Shown here piece by piece: positions 28,013-35,924 of a stretch of 43,912 bases of DNA. The stretch lies in NCBI GenBank assembly GCA_027622275.1, contig JAQBZB010000039.1, forward strand, positions 1 to 43,912, given 5' to 3'. How positions within the stretch are numbered: position 1 is the stretch's first letter; the number at the start of each line of letters is the position of its first letter. Source of the DNA: Planctomycetota bacterium. Its GTDB lineage: Bacteria; Planctomycetota; Planctomycetia; Pirellulales; Pirellulaceae. A program made the position numbers and the translations under genes. The notes beneath the pieces are model-generated. The model saw only the letters and a program-made list of their open reading frames with translations, was not told the DNA's origin and did not search any database.

Positions 28013-28861
28013 ATGAAGACCAGCCAGATCAAGGCACGGGATCATTTTCCTGTCGTCAATTTTCCTGTCGTTGCCGGCATTCTGATCAGCGCGCTCATTT
28101 GCCCTTTGGTTGCGGCTGACGACAACGAAGCGGCGAGCGATCCGGCACCAGAGCAAGTGGCCGCGTTGGCGGAAGGCAAGGCGTTGTACCGCGGTCTGTG
28201 CAGCGGTTGCCACGGCGGCAGCGGTCGCGGCGGCAAAGGGCCGAACTTGACCGACGACCGCTGGCTGCACGGCGACAAAGACGAGGACATCGCCCGCGTC
28301 ATCCAACAGGGCGTACCGAGAACGACGATGAAGAAGCTCGGCGAAGCGTTGGAAGATGAACAGATCGCGAAGATCATCGCCTATCTCCGCCAATTGGGAC
28401 GTGCGCCGACCGACAGTCACTGGCAACCGTACATGTCCGGAGACGCGAAACTCGGGCAGGCGCTTTTCTTCGACGAGAAAGCCAAGGCCCAGTGCGGAAA
28501 ATGCCACACCGTCAACAAACAGGGCGGTCGCGTCGGTCCGGCACTGGACCGCATCGCCGTTCGCCGCTCGCCTGAGTACATCATGGAGTCCATTCTGCAA
28601 TCCTCGAAGTTCATCGATCCGCAGTACGAGGCGGTGCAGGTCGTTACGGATGGCGGTCAGCTGCTGAAGGGCTTGCGAGTCAACGAATCGAATTTCAGTA
28701 TCCAGTTTCGGGAGGAGAACGGGCGTTTCCACTCGTTTCTCAAACGCGATCTGGAAGAATTCCAAGTGCTCAACACGTCGCTGATGCCCGACAATTTCGC
28801 CGAGCAACTGACCGTCAAGCAACTGCACGACCTGTTCGCGTTCCTGATGTCATTGGAGTAG
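28013..28861 (+). CDS. Diheme cytochrome c with Pirellula-type heme-binding domain
   Basis: A 282-residue exported cytochrome with a signal peptide (about residues 14-35) and two CxxCH heme sites. CSGCH at 63-67 lies in a class I cytochrome domain, with Met106 in VPRTTM as possible sixth ligand. CGKCH at 161-165 lies in the TIGR02603-type putative heme-binding domain of Pirellula and Verrucomicrobium, also seen in YIMESILQSSKFIDPQYEA and LLKGLRV. It follows the XoxJ-like gene directly and takes the place where xoxG/mxaG (cytochrome cL) stands in methylotrophs, so it is the likely electron acceptor of the dehydrogenase. The ATG at 28013 lies seven bases after the previous stop; the longer frame overlaps the upstream gene. 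Confidence 0.88.
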   Translation: MKTSQIKARDHFPVVNFPVVAGILISALICPLVAADDNEAASDPAPEQVAALAEGKALYRGLCSGCHGGSGRGGKGPNLTDDRWLHGDKDEDIARVIQQGVPRTTMKKLGEALEDEQIAKIIAYLRQLGRAPTDSHWQPYMSGDAKLGQALFFDEKAKAQCGKCHTVNKQGGRVGPALDRIAVRRSPEYIMESILQSSKFIDPQYEAVQVVTDGGQLLKGLRVNESNFSIQFREENGRFHSFLKRDLEEFQVLNTSLMPDNFAEQLTVKQLHDLFAFLMSLE

Positions 28862-28955
28862 GTTGGGCTTCCAGCTTGGCCCGCTTTCTAGTTGCGACCA
28901 GCGATTCGCTCCGCTAAGCTAACCATTACTGTTGCATCAGATAGAGGAGACCATC

Positions 28956-29111
28956 ATGCAGTGGACCAAGCCTGAGTTTAAGGAAATCTCGCTCGGCGGA
29001 GAGCTAACCGCTTATTGCAATACGGACGACAGCCTGCGACCGACCGCTGAGCGGCCTGTGCCGGCGGAGTCACGGACTGACGCGTACCAGCGGCGCGAAA
29101 CTTCCGTGTGA
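28956..29111 (+). CDS. pqqA: PqqA precursor peptide, extended form
   Basis: This 51-residue peptide is the ribosomal substrate for PQQ. It opens MQWTKPEFKEISLGGELTAY, which carries the KP opening and the conserved Glu-x3-Tyr: Glu16 and Tyr20 are the residues cross-linked by PqqE. The sequence after Asp25 (SLRPTAERPVP and onward to RRETSV) is an unusual tail, since most PqqA are 22-30 residues long. The ATG has AGGAG at seven bases. The stop overlaps the possible GTG start of pqqB, so the two are translationally coupled or nearly so. Confidence 0.88.
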   Translation: MQWTKPEFKEISLGGELTAYCNTDDSLRPTAERPVPAESRTDAYQRRETSV

Positions 29112-29116
29112 CACGC

Positions 29117-30040
29117 ATGCGAGTTCGCATTCTTGGCTCTGCTGCGGGAGGTGGTTTACCGCAGTGGAACTGCCGCTGCGCCAACTGCAAAGCTGTCCGC
29201 GCTGGCTCACCGCATGTTCAGCCTCGCACCCAGTCATCCGTGGCGGTGAGCGCAGACAGTCGCGTCTGGTTCTTGCTGAACGTCTCGGCGGATGTGCGAC
29301 AGCAGCTTTTGGCTTTTGCGGAGCTTTGGCCTCCCCAGCCTAATCGTCGGGGCACGACGATTGGCGGCTGCGTATTGACCGACGCGGAAATCGACCACAC
29401 TAGCGGCTTGCTTCAGCTTCGCGAAGGCTGTCGCTTTGGAGTCTTCAGCACCGCGCTGGTTCACCGCTGGCTTAACCGTTACTTTCCCATCGGAACAATC
29501 TTGGCCGACTTTGCTGATCGGCCCTGGACGGAATTAACTTTGAATGAGGCACTGGAATTGCCGTTACCCACCGGGCATCCCAGCGGCCTGCGGGTCCGGG
29601 CCTTTGAAACCGGACAGGATGCACCGCGCTTTGTCCCAGACGACAACGCAGATCTAACGGGCAGTGTCATCGGCTTGGAAATCACGGATAGCGTCACAGG
29701 CGGCAAACTTGTTTATGCGCCCGGCGTAGCGACCATCTCCGACACGCTCCGGGATGCAGCTCGCGGCGCCAGTTGCATCTTACTGGATGGCACCTTCTGG
29801 ACCGACGATGAGCCGGTTCAGATGGAAATCAGCAGCCGTAGCGCGACAGAGATGGGACACGTTCCAGTGGATGGGCCAAATGGCACGCTCGAGTGGTTAG
29901 GCGGCTTGCCGACCAGGCACCGCGTGTACGTTCATATTAATAACACAAACCCGATGTTAAACGATCGGGGACCGCAGCGCCGGCGTGTGAATGACAAGGG
30001 CGTCCACGTGGGTGCCGATGGCGACGAGTTTGAAGTGTGA
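29117..30040 (+). CDS. pqqB: PQQ biosynthesis protein PqqB
   Basis: A metallo-beta-lactamase-fold protein that hydroxylates the tyrosine-derived part of the PQQ precursor. It has the family opening MRVRILGSAAGGGLPQWNC, a Cys-rich WNCRCANC, the metal motif region LTDAEIDHTSGLLQLREG (about residues 92-109) and the end HINNTNPMLND. Length 307. The ATG at 29117 matches the family start; a GTG at 29108 that overlaps the pqqA stop in a GTGA would add three residues. It is the last pqq gene before the interruption. Confidence 0.93.
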   Translation: MRVRILGSAAGGGLPQWNCRCANCKAVRAGSPHVQPRTQSSVAVSADSRVWFLLNVSADVRQQLLAFAELWPPQPNRRGTTIGGCVLTDAEIDHTSGLLQLREGCRFGVFSTALVHRWLNRYFPIGTILADFADRPWTELTLNEALELPLPTGHPSGLRVRAFETGQDAPRFVPDDNADLTGSVIGLEITDSVTGGKLVYAPGVATISDTLRDAARGASCILLDGTFWTDDEPVQMEISSRSATEMGHVPVDGPNGTLEWLGGLPTRHRVYVHINNTNPMLNDRGPQRRRVNDKGVHVGADGDEFEV

Positions 30041-30411
30041 GTACATATCCCGGACGAATAACGTGGAACTTGTTCGTGGCGGTCCTCGAGCGAGTTGCCA
30101 CCGCCGATCGTCTCTGGATACCTAAGTTGGCCGTCCTTCTGGATGTCTGGAGAACAGGTACGCGCACCCGCGAGCGCCAAAGCTCGCCCAAGTGCCATGC
30201 ACGGTCGGTGCTTTGGCCCGTCGAAACCCAGAAATCGTGACTGCGGGGAAGACGAGGTCAAACCATCACAACGCGGTAGACGCAGAGAGGGCTCGTAGCG
30301 TGTTATAATCGCGAGACTGCGAACCTGGACGGGGCTCAGGCTCGACCCAAATGTGAAATATCGGCGAGGCTTAGAGTCGCGAGCAAACATCGAGAACTGG
30401 ACTAACAACAT
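30041..30411. other. 371-base gap inside the pqq run
   Basis: No gene is seen. The gap holds a short GCCAAAGC/GCTTTGGC inverted repeat (arms 30176-30183 and 30210-30217) and a TATAAT at 30304-30309 that could serve the downstream ATPase. Elsewhere the pqq genes overlap or abut, so a gap of this size marks an insertion scar. Confidence 0.55.
30304..30309 (+). promoter_or_regulatory. Possible -10 box of the ATPase cassette
   Basis: TATAAT followed by CGCG lies about 100 bases before the ATPase start. No good -35 hexamer was found at the right spacing. The same TATAATCGC string occurs before the WD40 gene at 36719. The call is tentative. Confidence 0.35.
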
Positions 30412-31668
30412 ATGAAGATTCTCAAGGTTGAAGTCGAGGGTTATCGGTCATTCAAGTCGCAAACTTGGTGTCCAGGGGATTTGAACGTGCTAATCGGACA
30501 AAATGCGAGCGGCAAGTCCAATCTGCTGCGTGTACTCGAAATCTCACAAGCCGCCGCGAAGGGAAATCTTGGAAAATACGTTCAGCAGGAAGGCGGGATG
30601 GAATCAATTGTCTGGGACGGACAAGCCGACAAAGTTCGCATCCGCATCAAGATGACACCGCTTCCACCGTATTCAGACCCAGAAACGGATGCCCTCACCT
30701 ACGAGTTGGAACTTGCCCGACTCGCCAAGACGAGTTCGTATCGGATCGATCGCGAACTGCTTGGCAACTACTACAAGGTCGAGACCGGCGAAATGCAAGA
30801 ACCATTCAAGTTGCTCGAACGTGATCCGCGGCACGCGGTTGTTTATTCGATGGATTCGAAACGGTTTCAGCACATCCCAACCACGACAACTACTACGACT
30901 CCGTATCCATCGGATGTAAGCCGAATCGAAGCGCCCGAAGATTCACTGTCCGAAGAAGAAACACTTTTGTCCCATGCGGCTGGACCGTTTGCCGCGAATC
31001 GCTTCGTTTCTGAATTTCAGGAGGAACTCGCTTCGTGGAAGATCCACCAAGGATTCCACACGCATCGCGAAGCGGCTATTCGGGCTTCGCAAGTCACGCG
31101 TGCCGACACCCAGGTGAGTCCCGATGGGCAAAACCTCATCTCGGTCTTGCACAGCCTTTATATGAGCAGCCGCGATTTCAAAAGAGAAATCAATGCGGCG
31201 ATGCATAGCGCATTTGGTGACGATTTTGAAGAGTTGGTTTTCCCGCCAGCTGCGGACCAGCGCATTCAATTGCGGATTCGTTGGCGAAGCTTGCGGCGCG
31301 AACTGTCGGCAGCCGATTTGTCAGACGGAACACTGCGGTTTCTTTTCCTCCTGGCAGTGCTCGCCAATCCTGCTCCGCCACCGATAATCGCGATCGACGA
31401 GCCCGAAACAGGGCTACACCCTTCGATGCTGCCGATTATCGCCGAGTACGCGCGAGATGCGTCAAATCGAGCTCAGGTCGTGCTAACAACACATTCCCCA
31501 GAATTACTGGATGCCTTTGGTGAGGAAGTTCCAACAACAACTGTCGTCGAATGGCGTGCCGGCGAAACGACCTTGAGAAATGTCTCCGGTGATGAGTTGG
31601 CATACTGGCTGAAACAGTACACGCTCGGCGAGCTTTATCGCTCGAAGGAGCTGGAGGCCATGCAATGA
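30412..31668 (+). CDS. OLD/AAA_21-type ATPase
   Basis: A 418-residue SMC/ABC-like ATPase. Walker A is GQNASGKS at residues 29-36, after the typical opening VEVEGYRSFKSQTW. The signature is LSDGTLRF, Walker B is PPIIAIDEPETGLHP with Asp329-Glu330, and the H-loop is TTHSPELLDAF. There is a long helical insert between the nucleotide-binding halves. ATPases of this kind power defence and repair complexes such as OLD, RloA-like and PARIS systems. The stop overlaps the next start by four bases (ATGA), so the two products probably work together. The coding sequence looks more AT-rich than its pqq neighbours by eye. Confidence 0.88.
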   Translation: MKILKVEVEGYRSFKSQTWCPGDLNVLIGQNASGKSNLLRVLEISQAAAKGNLGKYVQQEGGMESIVWDGQADKVRIRIKMTPLPPYSDPETDALTYELELARLAKTSSYRIDRELLGNYYKVETGEMQEPFKLLERDPRHAVVYSMDSKRFQHIPTTTTTTTPYPSDVSRIEAPEDSLSEEETLLSHAAGPFAANRFVSEFQEELASWKIHQGFHTHREAAIRASQVTRADTQVSPDGQNLISVLHSLYMSSRDFKREINAAMHSAFGDDFEELVFPPAADQRIQLRIRWRSLRRELSAADLSDGTLRFLFLLAVLANPAPPPIIAIDEPETGLHPSMLPIIAEYARDASNRAQVVLTTHSPELLDAFGEEVPTTTVVEWRAGETTLRNVSGDELAYWLKQYTLGELYRSKELEAMQ

Positions 31669-32291
31669 AGTTTGTTCTCCTAGTTGAAGGGGCCACGGAG
31701 AAGAATGCCGCAGCCGAGTTCCTCAAGCGTTGGCTTGATCCGCAACTTGACCAGGCTGTCGGGATTCAGGTTATTCCGTTCAAAGGCTACGCGCAACTTG
31801 CACGCAAGGTCGTAAAGAAGGCACAGATGTTCCTCGATGGTCCCAAGCACGGAGAGATCATCGCTGTACTTGGCCTGCTTGATCTCTACGGTCCAGGTTT
31901 TTATCCAGACCATGTTACGGAAGCGGATGAACGATTTGAGTGGGGCGTCGATCACTTCCAAAAGCAAGTCGCCCGCGATCGCTTTCGAATGTTCTTTGCC
32001 GTTCACGAGTTTGAGGCATGGCTGCTAAGTCAACCAGAGATTTTTCCTCGTGAAGTGAAGACCTCGCTGCCCGGCAAAGTCGCGAGGCCAGAGACGGTGA
32101 ACTTCGATGAACCACCGGCGAAGTTACTTGACAAGATCTATAAACAAACAGTGAAGCGTGATTACAAGAAAACGACGTATGGTCAGCAGCTATTTCGAAA
32201 GCTGGACCCTGACGTCGCCGCCGAAAAATATCCTTATCTCAAAGAAATGCTAGGCGAGATGTTGAAGATGGCAAAGGCCGCAGGGCTCTAG
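31665..32291 (+). CDS. DUF4276 (Toprim-like) partner protein
   Basis: A 208-residue protein of the DUF4276 family. It opens MKFVLLVEGATEK, with Glu8 as the expected Toprim-type acid. LLDLYGPGF (Asp73) is the second acidic site, and FFAVHEFEAWLLS (His114-Glu115-Phe116-Glu117) is the other family hallmark. DUF4276 genes are often found just after an AAA_21/AAA_15 ATPase gene, and the Toprim relation suggests a nuclease. It is translationally coupled to the ATPase. It is not DUF4435, so it is not a PARIS AriB by family. A role in phage or plasmid defence is inferred only. Confidence 0.85.
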   Translation: MKFVLLVEGATEKNAAAEFLKRWLDPQLDQAVGIQVIPFKGYAQLARKVVKKAQMFLDGPKHGEIIAVLGLLDLYGPGFYPDHVTEADERFEWGVDHFQKQVARDRFRMFFAVHEFEAWLLSQPEIFPREVKTSLPGKVARPETVNFDEPPAKLLDKIYKQTVKRDYKKTTYGQQLFRKLDPDVAAEKYPYLKEMLGEMLKMAKAAGL

Positions 32292-32350
32292 AATATGCCC
32301 TTGTTGATTTTTCTTCCCAATTCATCTTGCAGCTCCCTTACGAGGCAACC

Positions 32351-33061
32351 ATGGATCCTTGGTCCGCCGATGAGTTCACCGAGCGACTACGTGAAGTAGG
32401 CCAGCAGCACTATCACGACAACCACCCGTTCCATGGCTTGATGAACGAAGGCCGGTTGGACCGCGAGCAGATTCAACTGTGGGTCGCCAATCGGTTCTAC
32501 TACCAGAAGAACGTCCCGATCAAAGACGCGATTCTGCTCTCGCGCTGCCCGGTCCGCGAGGTGCGGCGAAAATGGGTGCAGCGGATTCTGGACCACGACG
32601 GATTCGGCGACGATCCGGGCGGCATCGAGAAATGGTTGCGAATGGGCGAGGGGGCGGGCCTCAGCCGCGAGGATTTGGAATCCGAGCGGATGTTGCTGCC
32701 CGGCACGCGCTTCGCCGTGGACGCCTACACGAACTTCGTTGCTACACGTCCATGGATCGAGGGAGTCGCATCGTCGCTGACCGAGTTGTTTGCCCCGGAC
32801 CTGATGACCAAACGACTGGCGGCGTTCGAGAGACATTACACGTGGATCGATCCGGCGGCAATGGAGTACTTCCGTGTCAGGCCTCCGTTGGCCAGGCGGG
32901 ACAGCGAGCATGGCATCGAGCTGATGCACACCTATTGTCGTAGTCGCGAAGAACAGCAACGGGCCATCGCCGCGCTGCGCTTCAAATGCGACCTGTTGTG
33001 GGCTCAACTTGACGCGTTGTACTATCATTGCGTTAATCCGACTCAAGCGTGGCCGTCGTGA
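32351..33061 (+). CDS. pqqC: Pyrroloquinoline-quinone synthase PqqC
   Basis: It performs the last oxidation and ring closure to PQQ without a bound cofactor. Family signatures are HPFHGLMNEGRL near residue 27, WVANRFYYQKNVPIKDA (about 51-67), the helix with RRKWVQRILDHDG and LTELFAPDL with FERHYTWI. Length 236. The ATG at 32351 follows ACGAGGCA; the TTG at 32327 is less likely. pqqD begins inside its last codons, so pqqC, pqqD and pqqE are a coupled trio. It lies 59 bases after the DUF4276 gene. Confidence 0.93.
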   Translation: MDPWSADEFTERLREVGQQHYHDNHPFHGLMNEGRLDREQIQLWVANRFYYQKNVPIKDAILLSRCPVREVRRKWVQRILDHDGFGDDPGGIEKWLRMGEGAGLSREDLESERMLLPGTRFAVDAYTNFVATRPWIEGVASSLTELFAPDLMTKRLAAFERHYTWIDPAAMEYFRVRPPLARRDSEHGIELMHTYCRSREEQQRAIAALRFKCDLLWAQLDALYYHCVNPTQAWPS

Positions 33062-33336
33062 AATCAGAATCCCCGCTGTACTATCCTGTATTCGCGCCCG
33101 GCGCGCGTTATCGCTGGGACGAAGTCCGACAACAGCATCAGATCGTGTTTCCCGAAGGAGTCTTGGTCCTCAACGAATCGGCTGCGGCCGTCGTGCGTCT
33201 GTGCGACGGACGCTCGACGGAAGATGTGATCGTCGCTTTGCGAGAGCAAATTGGCGATGCAGATCCAAGCCGGGACGTGCGTGAGTTCCTTGACCGCTTG
33301 GCGAAGAAAGGACTCCTACGCGATGGAGACTCCTAA
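33049..33336 (+). CDS. pqqD: PQQ peptide chaperone PqqD
   Basis: PqqD is a RiPP recognition element that binds PqqA and presents it to PqqE. The 95-residue protein has the family sequence SPLYYPVFAPGARYRWDE, HQIVFPEGVLVLNESAAAVV and LCDGRSTEDVIVAL. GTG at 33049 and GTG at 33058 (in a GTGA with the pqqC stop) are both possible; neither has a ribosome binding site, which fits coupling. It overlaps pqqE by 14 bases. Confidence 0.92.
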   Translation: MAVVKSESPLYYPVFAPGARYRWDEVRQQHQIVFPEGVLVLNESAAAVVRLCDGRSTEDVIVALREQIGDADPSRDVREFLDRLAKKGLLRDGDS

Positions 33337-34402
33337 TCCCTACAGCCTGCTGGCTGAACTGACCTACCGTTGCCCACTGCAGTGTCCCTATTGCAGTAAT
33401 CCGTTGGAATTGAACCGTTTCCGCACCGAGCTGGACACAGTGGTCTGGCATCGCGTGTTGGACGAGGCGGCACGGTTGGGTGTCGTCCAAGTGCATTTTA
33501 GCGGTGGCGAGCCGTTGCTTCGTCGTGACCTGACCGACTTGGTCCGCACCGCGCGGCAACTCGATCTGTATTCTCATCTCAGTACCAGCGGGCTCGGGGC
33601 TGATCAGGCCAGGCTGGCGAGTCTTCGTGACGCCGGACTGGATGCCTTGCAAATCAGTTTGCAGGACTCTCGGCCACACGAGAACGATTGGTTGGCAGGA
33701 GTACCGTCGTTCGAGAAGAAAAGGCGAGCGATTGAGTCGGCCAAACGACTTGAACTCCCCGTCACGCTCAACATCGTGCTGCATCGGCACAATCTGGATC
33801 GCATCGACGAACTGATCGACCTGGCTTGCCGGTGGAATGTTGACAAGTTGGAACTGGCCCACGCCCAATATGGAGGTTGGGCGTTTCGCAATCGTGCGGC
33901 CTTGCTGCCCACTGAGCAACAGGTCGGGCGCGCCGCCGAAGTTGTCGCCGATGCCAGAGATCGCTTGATCGACAACTTGGAGATCGTCCATGTGCTGCCC
34001 GATTACTTCCAGCAGTTTCCCAAAGCTTGTCTGCACGGCTGGGGCCGCGTCTTCCTGACGGTCGCACCCGACGGGGCCGTGCTGCCGTGTCAGACAGCGC
34101 GGGAGATTCCGGGACTCGTGTTTCCGAACGTGAAAGACACTTCGCTCGAAGAGATCTGGTTCCACGCGCCGGTGTTCCAGCGATTTCGCGGAACCGATTG
34201 GTTGCCCGAACCTTGCCGGAGTTGCGACCGGCGCGAGATCGACTTCGGCGGCTGTCGCTGCCAGGCGTTCCTGCTAACCGGTGACGTCGCGGCCACCGAT
34301 CCTGTTTGTCATCTCGCACCTCAGCATGGAGTCGTGGAAGAGGCGCTCAATGAGGCGGCTAACCAATCAACTGATTTACGGTTCCGCGTCTTCGCATCGT
34401 GA
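33323..34402 (+). CDS. pqqE: PqqA glutamyl-tyrosine cross-linking radical SAM enzyme PqqE
   Basis: PqqE links the Glu side chain of PqqA to the Tyr ring, the first step of PQQ synthesis. The radical SAM motif CPLQCPYC (Cys17, Cys21, Cys24) is followed by HFSGGEPLLRRDL. The SPASM domain carries the auxiliary Fe-S ligands in KACLHGWG, VLPCQTA, CRSCDRREIDFGGCRC and the late DPVC. Length 359 is typical. The ATG at 33323 has AAAGGA upstream and lies in the end of pqqD; a longer frame from 33251 has no motif in its extra part. No pqqF/pqqG protease gene is seen. Confidence 0.94.
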   Translation: METPNPYSLLAELTYRCPLQCPYCSNPLELNRFRTELDTVVWHRVLDEAARLGVVQVHFSGGEPLLRRDLTDLVRTARQLDLYSHLSTSGLGADQARLASLRDAGLDALQISLQDSRPHENDWLAGVPSFEKKRRAIESAKRLELPVTLNIVLHRHNLDRIDELIDLACRWNVDKLELAHAQYGGWAFRNRAALLPTEQQVGRAAEVVADARDRLIDNLEIVHVLPDYFQQFPKACLHGWGRVFLTVAPDGAVLPCQTAREIPGLVFPNVKDTSLEEIWFHAPVFQRFRGTDWLPEPCRSCDRREIDFGGCRCQAFLLTGDVAATDPVCHLAPQHGVVEEALNEAANQSTDLRFRVFAS

Positions 34403-34550
34403 CGCCTTCCATCAGAATCACCGCATGTCCGCAACAGAAACGCGCTGCCCGCGGCACTGATGACGGCTATCGTTTTGTGATTCGCTTTCAGACTGTGCCG
34501 GACAGGGGCAATGACCGGGGCGACGAATGCCACCGCCGTCACCGATTGGG

Positions 34551-34600
34551 CGATAAAGGGGTCGGGAGCATATATTATATGCTCGCTGACCCCTTTATCG
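34551..34600. repeat. 50-base near-perfect hairpin
   Basis: Arms CGATAAAGGGGTC and its complement (13 bp) enclose a small internal bulge and then GAGCATATA-T-TATATGCTC (9 bp around a single T). It lies about 150 bases after pqqE, between convergent genes. The form, with a bulged stem flanked by GGGGTC/GACCCC, recalls REP/REPIN-type elements mobilised by RAYT transposases. It could also act as a terminator. Confidence 0.75.
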
Positions 34601-34666
34601 CTCTCGGCTGCTCGGCGCGGGTGCAACCTGTGTTGCCGGTTTAACTTCTGCACCGATCCGTACCAA

Positions 34667-35674
34667 TTAGGCGTCGCGTTGCCAGCGGAACGTGCCCTTG
34701 AGGCTATCGTTCACCACCGCCCCGTCCGGCCAGTTGCCACGATAGAGCGCGGCGATGCATTGAGCCGCTTCGACACCCATCGCCACGAGCGAGGTTTCGT
34801 CGCCTCCGGCGATGTGCGGGCTGACGACGAGGTTGTCGAGTTGAAAGAGCGGATTGTCCACTGACGGCGGTTCTTGCTCGAACACGTCCAGGCCCGCCGC
34901 ACGAAGGTGTTCCGATTCGAGAGCTTTGTAGAGATCGGCCTCCACCATCAAGCCGCCGCGCGCGGTGTTCAGGAAGATACTTCCGGGCTTCATGCGATTG
35001 AAAGCTTTCGCATTGAACAGTCCTCGCGTTTCGTCGGTCAGCGGCGCGTGGACGCTGACGATATCGCTTTCGGCAAGCAGCCGGTCGAGTTCGACCAGTT
35101 CGATCTTGTGCGATCGTACGAATTCCGCATTCGGGTACTTCTCGGTGGCGAGCACCCGCATGCCCAACGCCACCGCGCGGTAGGCCAGACTGCTGCCGAT
35201 TCGTCCCAGGCCGAAGATGCCCATCGTCTTGCCTCGCGTGGCCATCGGCAAACGACGCGGCCACTGGCCGGCACGAACTTGCTTGTCATTCGAAACGATC
35301 ATTCGGCTGGCGGCGAACATCAACGCCAGCGTCATCTCGGCGACCGCTTCGTGATTCGCGGTGGGAGTGATTGTCACAGGGATACTGTGCGCGGTTGCTG
35401 CTGGCACATTCACGCCGTCGTAACCAACTCCGGCCCGCGCGATCACGCGAAGTGCCGGCGAGGCGGCAAGAACGTTTGGTGTGTAGCCTTCCGATCCCGC
35501 GATGGTTGCGCTGACACCCTGTAGTTCCTCGATGAACTCATCTTCGCCGCCGTGGTTTCTCGCGAGTTCCGGGTTTTTGGGGTAAACGATATCGAAACCG
35601 GCTTCGCGAAGCACGTCGACGTAGCGTTCGGGAACTTCACGCATGGATTCAGGAACAATTAGACAGGTTGGCAT
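34667..35674 (-). CDS. D-isomer 2-hydroxyacid dehydrogenase (phosphoglycerate dehydrogenase-like)
   Basis: A 335-residue NAD-dependent dehydrogenase. The Rossmann motif GLGRIG (about residues 154-159) and the catalytic Arg (NTARGGLM), Glu (LDVFEQEPP) and His (SPHIAGGD) are all in place. Substrate could be 3-phosphoglycerate or another 2-hydroxyacid; there is no ACT/regulatory domain as in long SerA, so I give no symbol. It is convergent with the pqq run. Confidence 0.88.
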   Translation of the reverse strand: MPTCLIVPESMREVPERYVDVLREAGFDIVYPKNPELARNHGGEDEFIEELQGVSATIAGSEGYTPNVLAASPALRVIARAGVGYDGVNVPAATAHSIPVTITPTANHEAVAEMTLALMFAASRMIVSNDKQVRAGQWPRRLPMATRGKTMGIFGLGRIGSSLAYRAVALGMRVLATEKYPNAEFVRSHKIELVELDRLLAESDIVSVHAPLTDETRGLFNAKAFNRMKPGSIFLNTARGGLMVEADLYKALESEHLRAAGLDVFEQEPPSVDNPLFQLDNLVVSPHIAGGDETSLVAMGVEAAQCIAALYRGNWPDGAVVNDSLKGTFRWQRDA

Positions 35675-35828
35675 GTGGTTTAAATCTCTTGACTTGGCGC
35701 GAGTTAACGAAACGTAGACACTGGAAGGGGCTGGCCGGTACGAAGGCGAACAGTATATCCAAAATCGCTCCCTCGGGCAGGACCATGTGTTTACTGATAT
35801 CGCGAATGGAAGGCGTTTGCGCGTTGGT

Positions 35829-35883
35829 ACGATGGCCTTCCAAGGCTGTCGATTGTTTCACGACGGCCTTGGAAGGCCATCGT
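35829..35883. repeat. Inverted repeat, 23-bp arms
   Basis: Arms 35829-35851 and 35861-35883 (ACGATGGCCTTCCAAGG...) are complementary with one mismatch and a nine-base loop. It lies between two divergent genes, 42 bases before the DUF1614 start, so it may act in transcription control or simply be a mobile palindrome. Confidence 0.75.
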
Positions 35884-35924
35884 CCAGGTTCCAACTTCGA
35901 TACTTTGCTGACAAAGTAGGTGGC

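Noticed and set aside
30412-32291. Assignment of the ATPase pair to PARIS or Gabija
   Set aside because: The second protein is DUF4276, not DUF4435 (AriB) or a UvrD-like helicase (GajB), so only a general OLD/Toprim-type resemblance is supported.
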